A stretch of DNA of 26,387 nt from SYIM01 sp044359405. GTDB taxonomy: Bacteria > Pseudomonadota > Gammaproteobacteria > Burkholderiales > Burkholderiaceae_E. The notes beneath the pieces are model-generated. The model had not been told where the DNA came from and did not search any database. It saw only the letters and a list, made by a program, of their open reading frames with translations. Position 1 is the stretch's first letter; each line of letters opens with the position of its first letter. A program made the translations under genes and the position numbers. Of this stretch, positions 22,638-26,387 are shown in pieces. The stretch covers positions 1 to 26,387 of the forward strand of contig JBIKMC010000016.1 of assembly GCA_044359405.1 (NCBI GenBank), given 5' to 3'.

Positions 22638-23432
22638 ATGAACGTGACCCAGCAGCAACGTGACGAATACCGTGACCGCGGCTATGTGCTGATTCCGAAT
22701 CTGCTCGACTCGACCGAGCTTTCAGTGCTGGACAAAGCGGTTGAACAGATGCACCGCTATGACGGACCGGAGGTGAGGCGTGAAAAAGACGGTACACCTC
22801 ATGTGATCTACGGCATGCATCTGATTAACGATCGTCTGCGTGCGTTAAGCCGTCATCCCAAGCTGGTGGCCATTGCCGAGGATCTGCTGGGCGGGTCCTT
22901 TTACGTGCATCAGTCGCGCGTGAACAGCAAGCAGATGGGCGGGGCCATCGTGGACTGGCATCAGGACTACGGGACCTACCACCGCGTAGACGGCGTGCCG
23001 CGACCGGACGGCATCATGATTTCTGTGTTTCTTGATGACATCAATAATTGCAACGCGCCGCTCATGGCCATTCCAGGCTCGCACCGTGAGGGATTGGTGA
23101 GCGAGGCTGCGATCAACGACCAGGTTGAGGACCACCAGGGCGCCGCCCGCTATCGATATGACATTTCTCGGGCGACCATGAAGCGCCTGATCGACCAGTA
23201 CGGGATCGAGACGGTGACCGGAAAAGCGGGGTCGGTGCTGTTTCTGAACATGGAAGTGGTGCACGGTTCGACTGTCAACATCACGCCCATGCGCCGAGTC
23301 ATTCTGTACCTCAACGTGTGCCGAACCGACAACCAGGGCACCGCGTTTGCGCGGCCTGAGTATCTGGCAGCCCGCGATTTCAGTGCCATTCAAGCCGCCG
23401 ACTCGGACTGTCTGCGCCGTTATGCTCGCTGA
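22638..23432 (+). CDS. PhyH-family Fe(II)/2-oxoglutarate dioxygenase (second copy)
   Basis: This 264-residue oxygenase has the iron triad His108 and Asp110 (VDWHQDYGTYH) and His209 (EVVHGSTVN), with Arg219 or Arg220 placed to anchor 2-oxoglutarate. HQSRVNSKQMGG (91-102), DGVPRPDGIM and NCNAPLMAIPGSHREG (137-152) give it the layout of ectoine-hydroxylase-like PhyH proteins, but it lacks the ectoine context and its substrate is unknown. It is clearly different from the first copy at 5443 outside the active site. An ACAGGAGAA site supports the ATG at 22638. It starts 28 bases after dctM and precedes an aldolase, so hydroxylation followed by carbon-carbon cleavage is a reasonable guess. Confidence 0.92.
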   Translation: MNVTQQQRDEYRDRGYVLIPNLLDSTELSVLDKAVEQMHRYDGPEVRREKDGTPHVIYGMHLINDRLRALSRHPKLVAIAEDLLGGSFYVHQSRVNSKQMGGAIVDWHQDYGTYHRVDGVPRPDGIMISVFLDDINNCNAPLMAIPGSHREGLVSEAAINDQVEDHQGAARYRYDISRATMKRLIDQYGIETVTGKAGSVLFLNMEVVHGSTVNITPMRRVILYLNVCRTDNQGTAFARPEYLAARDFSAIQAADSDCLRRYAR

Positions 23433-23467
23433 TTCATCCGATTATCGATTGTGAAAGGGAGCGCGCA

Positions 23468-24439
23468 ATGCGTCCGAATCCGGTAAAGACACAGCTTGCT
23501 CAGGGCGGCCGAGTGTTTGGCACCATGGTGTTTGAGTTCGCAACGCCTGGGCTACCCTCTGTCCTGGCCCAGGGTGGCGCTGACTACGCGCTGTATTGCA
23601 TGGAGCACACAGGATTCACCGTGGCTGACATGAAGCGGCAGTTTCAGTATTGCCGTGCCGCAGGCATCATGCCGATTGTCAGGCCACCCGACAAAAGCTA
23701 TGCGACGACTGCGTTGCTGCTGGATATCGGCGCTATGGGCTTCATGTTTCAAATGGTGGGCTCAGCGCGCGAAGCACGCGAGATTGTCACGTGGACCAAA
23801 TACCCGCCCCAGGGGCGCCGGGGCGCCATGTTCGGCGGGGCGCATGACGATTACGCGGGCGGGGATCTGGCGCAGAAGATGCGGGCGGCCAACGATCGAA
23901 CCCTGGTCATGATGATGATCGAGACCCGCGAGGGTCTGGACAACATGGAGGAGATCATCGCGACCCCCGGTGTTGATGGCGTTCATCTCGGGCAGTTCGA
24001 TCTGTCGCTGTCCTTGGGCATCCCTGGTCAGTTTGATCAGCCTGTTATTCAGAACGGCATCGATCGCATGCTGAAGGCCTGCCGCAAGCATGGCAAGTTT
24101 GCCGCCTGCATGGCCCCGACCCTTGATATCGCGCGCGAGTGGATGGGTCGCGGCTTTCGCATGGTGTCTTACAGCTATGACATCGGACTGATGGCTGACC
24201 GGCTGCGTGAAGGTCTAAGCGCCCTGCGCGCGCAAGAGGCTTCGTCTGCAAGTGCGCCCAAGCCTGCTGAAGCGTCGCAGCTGCGTGGGGCAGCCAAAGC
24301 CGTAAAAGCGGCGAAGGGCGTTAAGGCCGATCGGTCTGACAAGTCTTCCAAGGTGGCCAAGGTCGACAAGGCGGGCAAGTCCGTTAGGTCGGCCAAGACC
24401 GTTAAGGCTGCACAGTCCGGCAAACGCAGTCGCTCATGA
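23468..24439 (+). CDS. HpcH/HpaI-family aldolase with lysine-rich C-terminal tail
   Basis: The first 255 residues of this 323-residue protein are a complete HpcH/HpaI class II aldolase. Such enzymes split 2-keto-3-deoxy or 4-hydroxy-2-keto acids into pyruvate and an aldehyde. Visible active-site features are His47 in MEHTGF, Arg72 in PIVRPPD, and the metal ligands Glu152 in MIETREG and Asp178 in GQFDLSLSLG. Residues 255-323 form an extra tail rich in Lys and Ala with little acidic charge (13 Lys and 5 Arg against 5 acidic), recalling the bacterial histone H1-like tail. The frame is continuous to its stop. An AAAGGGAG site supports the start. It is the last gene of the TRAP-oxygenase operon, and its stop shares the palindrome TCATGA with the convergent hutF stop. 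Confidence 0.92.
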   Translation: MRPNPVKTQLAQGGRVFGTMVFEFATPGLPSVLAQGGADYALYCMEHTGFTVADMKRQFQYCRAAGIMPIVRPPDKSYATTALLLDIGAMGFMFQMVGSAREAREIVTWTKYPPQGRRGAMFGGAHDDYAGGDLAQKMRAANDRTLVMMMIETREGLDNMEEIIATPGVDGVHLGQFDLSLSLGIPGQFDQPVIQNGIDRMLKACRKHGKFAACMAPTLDIAREWMGRGFRMVSYSYDIGLMADRLREGLSALRAQEASSASAPKPAEASQLRGAAKAVKAAKGVKADRSDKSSKVAKVDKAGKSVRSAKTVKAAQSGKRSRS

Positions 24440-25822
24440 CTCGGCTTGCGCCGTGAGCGTCTGCATCAGCCCTGAAAAGGGTGCGCTAATCTGAGCCTGA
24501 GCGAGGTGGCGGCCGGCCGCTACTCGCCGTTCGCCAGCCACCCAGACTTCATCAAATGCCAGGGTGTCGCAGGCGAAGATCAGGGCGTCAATCTGATGCG
24601 CTGCCGGAATACCCAAAAGCCCCGGCTCGCGCGTGTCTAGCACCAGCAGATCGGCGCGAGCGCCTTCGCACAAGCCCCAGATGGACTGCCCTGCCGCGGT
24701 GGCACCCGCGGCCAGGCTGGACGCAAACAGCGCTTCGCCACTGGAGGTCATGCTCTGGTAGCTCTGCGCGGCGATGTTGCGTTGGCGCAGGTGCAGACGC
24801 TGACCGTATTCGAGAAGTCGCAACTCGCTAGGCCATTGCCGGCTGATATGGCTATCAGATCCAATGGCGGTCGGCACAGCGGCGGCGCGCCAGGCCCGCC
24901 AGTCAAAGATGCCATCGCCCAGGTTGGCCTCGGTGCTCGGGCACACCACAATGCCCGCGCCTGTCCCGGCGATGCTGTGCACATCAGCGGCATCAGCATG
25001 CGTGGCGTGCACCAGTTGCCAGCGACTATCGAGTTTGACGTGTTCTGCCAACCAACGGACGGGGCGCAGCCCCGAGTGCGCCAGACAGTCCTGCACCTCA
25101 GCCGTCTGCTCGGCAATATGAATATGAATCGGCGCCGGGTCATCGGCGATGAGTTGGTTCAGTTGGGTGATGGACTCCGATGAAACGGCTCGCAATGAAT
25201 GAATCGCGACACCGACCGTCAAATGTCGATAGGTCAGTCGGCGAGCTTCATCACGCAGAGCAACGACTGACTTTGGGGTACCCGCGAAGCGACGCTGACG
25301 TGCGCTCAGTGCGGTCTGGCCAAACCCCGAGCGCTGGTAGAGGACGGGCAGCAGGGTAAGACCGATACCGGCGTCGCTGGCCGCCTGGGCGAGTGCCTCG
25401 CACATGGCCGTGGACCGGTTGTAGGGCTTGCCATCGGGCGCATGGTGCAGGTAGTGGAACTCACAAACCTGGGTATATCCGCCCGCGAGGAGCTCGGTAT
25501 AGAGCTGCGTGGCGATGACCCGGACCTGGTCGGGCGTCAGGCGCAGGGCGAGCTCGTACATGCGCTCGCGCCATGACCAGAAATCGTCCTGTTGGCCTTG
25601 GCGCTGCTCGGTGAGACCCGCAAAGCCGCGCTGAAAGGCGTGACTGTGGGCGTTGACCATAGCTGGAAGCACTGGACCGGGAAGGCGGCGTGCGTCCGGT
25701 GGGCAGCCTACGTCCACGGCAACTCGAGCAAAGCATCCATCAGATCCGATTTCGAGCAACACACCCTCACGCCAGGCATTCTCAATCCAGGCGTGTGGAG
25801 CCCAGAGCCAGGAGGCGCTCAA
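24434..25822 (-). CDS. hutF: Formimidoylglutamate deiminase (HutF)
   Basis: This 462-residue amidohydrolase-superfamily enzyme turns N-formimidoyl-L-glutamate into N-formyl-L-glutamate and ammonia, the step that defines the five-step histidine pathway. Zinc ligands are readable as His59 and His61 (NAHSHAFQRG), His235 (HIHIAEQ) and Asp323 (GSDSH); Glu238 and His272 (LVHATH) match the catalytic residues, and His208 lies in AIHSLR. The start codon is TTG at 25822, with GGAGG five bases upstream and a 4-base overlap (TTGA) with the hutG stop. Length is normal for the family. It is cytoplasmic. Being downstream of hutG it ends a hut operon whose other genes must lie beyond the right edge. Its last 6 bases overlap the convergent aldolase gene. 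Confidence 0.93.
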   Translation of the reverse strand: MSASWLWAPHAWIENAWREGVLLEIGSDGCFARVAVDVGCPPDARRLPGPVLPAMVNAHSHAFQRGFAGLTEQRQGQQDDFWSWRERMYELALRLTPDQVRVIATQLYTELLAGGYTQVCEFHYLHHAPDGKPYNRSTAMCEALAQAASDAGIGLTLLPVLYQRSGFGQTALSARQRRFAGTPKSVVALRDEARRLTYRHLTVGVAIHSLRAVSSESITQLNQLIADDPAPIHIHIAEQTAEVQDCLAHSGLRPVRWLAEHVKLDSRWQLVHATHADAADVHSIAGTGAGIVVCPSTEANLGDGIFDWRAWRAAAVPTAIGSDSHISRQWPSELRLLEYGQRLHLRQRNIAAQSYQSMTSSGEALFASSLAAGATAAGQSIWGLCEGARADLLVLDTREPGLLGIPAAHQIDALIFACDTLAFDEVWVAGERRVAAGRHLAQAQISAPFSGLMQTLTAQAES

Positions 25823-26387
25823 GCGGGCCTCCAGTCAAGGAAGGCATTCACCAGCTGTTGCAGAAGCGGCGTCACAGCACTAGCCCTGGGCTCATGCCAC
25901 TGATAGGGCGGGGTCTCCAGCATGTAGGCGCGCCAGCTCATTTCAAGTTGTACTGCGTGGATATTGCTTGCCGGTGAGCCGTAATGTCGTGTGATGTGGC
26001 CGCCCTTGAATCGGCCGTCGATGACATGGCTGTAGCTTGTCTGCGACTCGAAGACTTCCGCCACGGCCGCGCGCAGCGAGGGTGCGCAGCTGCGCCCTTC
26101 GGCTGTGCCGATATTCATGTCGGGCAACTGTCCCTCAAACAGCCATGGCAACTCGCCCTTGATGCTGTGTGCATCGAAGAGCACAGCGTGCCCGTGGATT
26201 TGGCGAATACGCTTGAGCTCGGTCGCTAGCGCGTCGTGATAGGGCTGCCACCAGCGGGCCACGCGAGCGTGAACCTCGGCATCATCCGGCGCGCTGCCGT
26301 CCCGGTACAAAGGGTCGCCTGTGAAGAAACGTGTTGGACATAGTTCGGTGTTGTTGCGACCTGCGTACATGGGCTTGTTGTCGCTGG
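25819..26387 (-). CDS. hutG: N-formylglutamate deformylase (HutG), N-terminus cut by window edge
   Basis: The frame is open to the right edge, giving 188 complete codons, about two thirds of the usual 260-290 residues. YAGRNNTELCPTRFF, then DAHSIKGELPWLFEGQLPDMNIGT, and ITRHYGSPASNIHAVQLEM are hallmarks of the N-formylglutamate amidohydrolase family. The enzyme hydrolyses N-formyl-L-glutamate, the product of HutF, to glutamate and formate in the cytoplasm. The TGA stop overlaps the TTG start of hutF, so the two enzymes are probably made in a coupled way. The ATG at 26370 is internal, because the family sequence continues upstream of it (SDNKP) to the edge. The true start is not in the window. 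Confidence 0.93.
   Translation of the reverse strand, partial: SDNKPMYAGRNNTELCPTRFFTGDPLYRDGSAPDDAEVHARVARWWQPYHDALATELKRIRQIHGHAVLFDAHSIKGELPWLFEGQLPDMNIGTAEGRSCAPSLRAAVAEVFESQTSYSHVIDGRFKGGHITRHYGSPASNIHAVQLEMSWRAYMLETPPYQWHEPRASAVTPLLQQLVNAFLDWRPA

Noticed and set aside
22638..23432. Calling the second PhyH-type gene ectoine hydroxylase (ectD)
   Set aside because: Shared PhyH motifs only; there are no ectABC genes nearby and the context is carboxylate uptake and an aldolase.
24280..24430. Tandem repeat array at the 3' end of the aldolase gene
   Set aside because: Codons repeat in kind (AAG, GCC, GTT) but there is no fixed repeat unit; it is better described as a low-complexity coding tail.

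Overview
The window looks like a stretch of a GC-rich betaproteobacterial chromosome, most likely Burkholderiales and possibly Alcaligenaceae-like. This is inferred from a Bug-type periplasmic binding protein, the density of TRAP and Liv importers, a DUF2889 protein and a coxDEF-like maturation set, not from any marker gene. There is no rRNA, tRNA, CRISPR array, insertion sequence or phage gene that I can see. Coding density is high and no gene-free stretch exceeds 300 bases. Two genes run off the edges: a UxaA/GarD-type dehydratase at the left and hutG at the right.

Layout. (A) 1-6324, minus strand: an apparent six-gene operon read as PhyH-type dioxygenase, TRAP binding protein, TRAP small permease, TRAP large permease, Bug binding protein, UxaA-family dehydratase. 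(B) 6567-7546, plus strand: a TIGR04076-like protein and a DUF2889 protein, divergent from A. (C) 7626-12739, minus strand: a complete branched-chain amino acid/amide-type ABC importer (livJHMGF order) followed by an ATC-hydrolase-family gene. (D) 12975-14081, plus strand: an M14-like DUF2817 metallopeptidase divergent from livJ. (E) 14084-17279, minus strand: coxD (MoxR AAA+), coxE (VWA) and an XdhC/CoxF-like gene, with no molybdenum hydroxylase structural genes in the window. (F) 17406-18483: an unrecognised 281-residue protein convergent with a YdcH-like small protein. (G) 18543-24439: a LuxR-type regulator divergent from a second TRAP operon (P, Q, M), followed by a second PhyH-type dioxygenase and an HpcH/HpaI aldolase with a lysine-rich tail. 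(H) 24434-26387, minus strand: hutG and hutF, the formimidoylglutamate-to-glutamate end of histidine degradation.

How the genes may work together. Modules A and G share one logic: a TRAP importer brings in a carboxylate, an Fe(II)/2-oxoglutarate oxygenase is encoded with it, and a sugar-acid-type enzyme (dehydratase in A, pyruvate aldolase in G) follows. GarD-type dehydratases and GarL-type HpcH/HpaI aldolases are consecutive steps in known aldarate breakdown, so the two modules could belong to related or even linked pathways; this is inference. In all three importers a stem-loop separates the binding-protein gene from the permease genes, a usual way to keep binding protein in excess. The best candidates for undescribed biology are the paired TRAP-oxygenase modules, the histone-tail-like extension on the aldolase, the orphan coxDEF set, and the Liv importer linked to an ATC-hydrolase-family enzyme.
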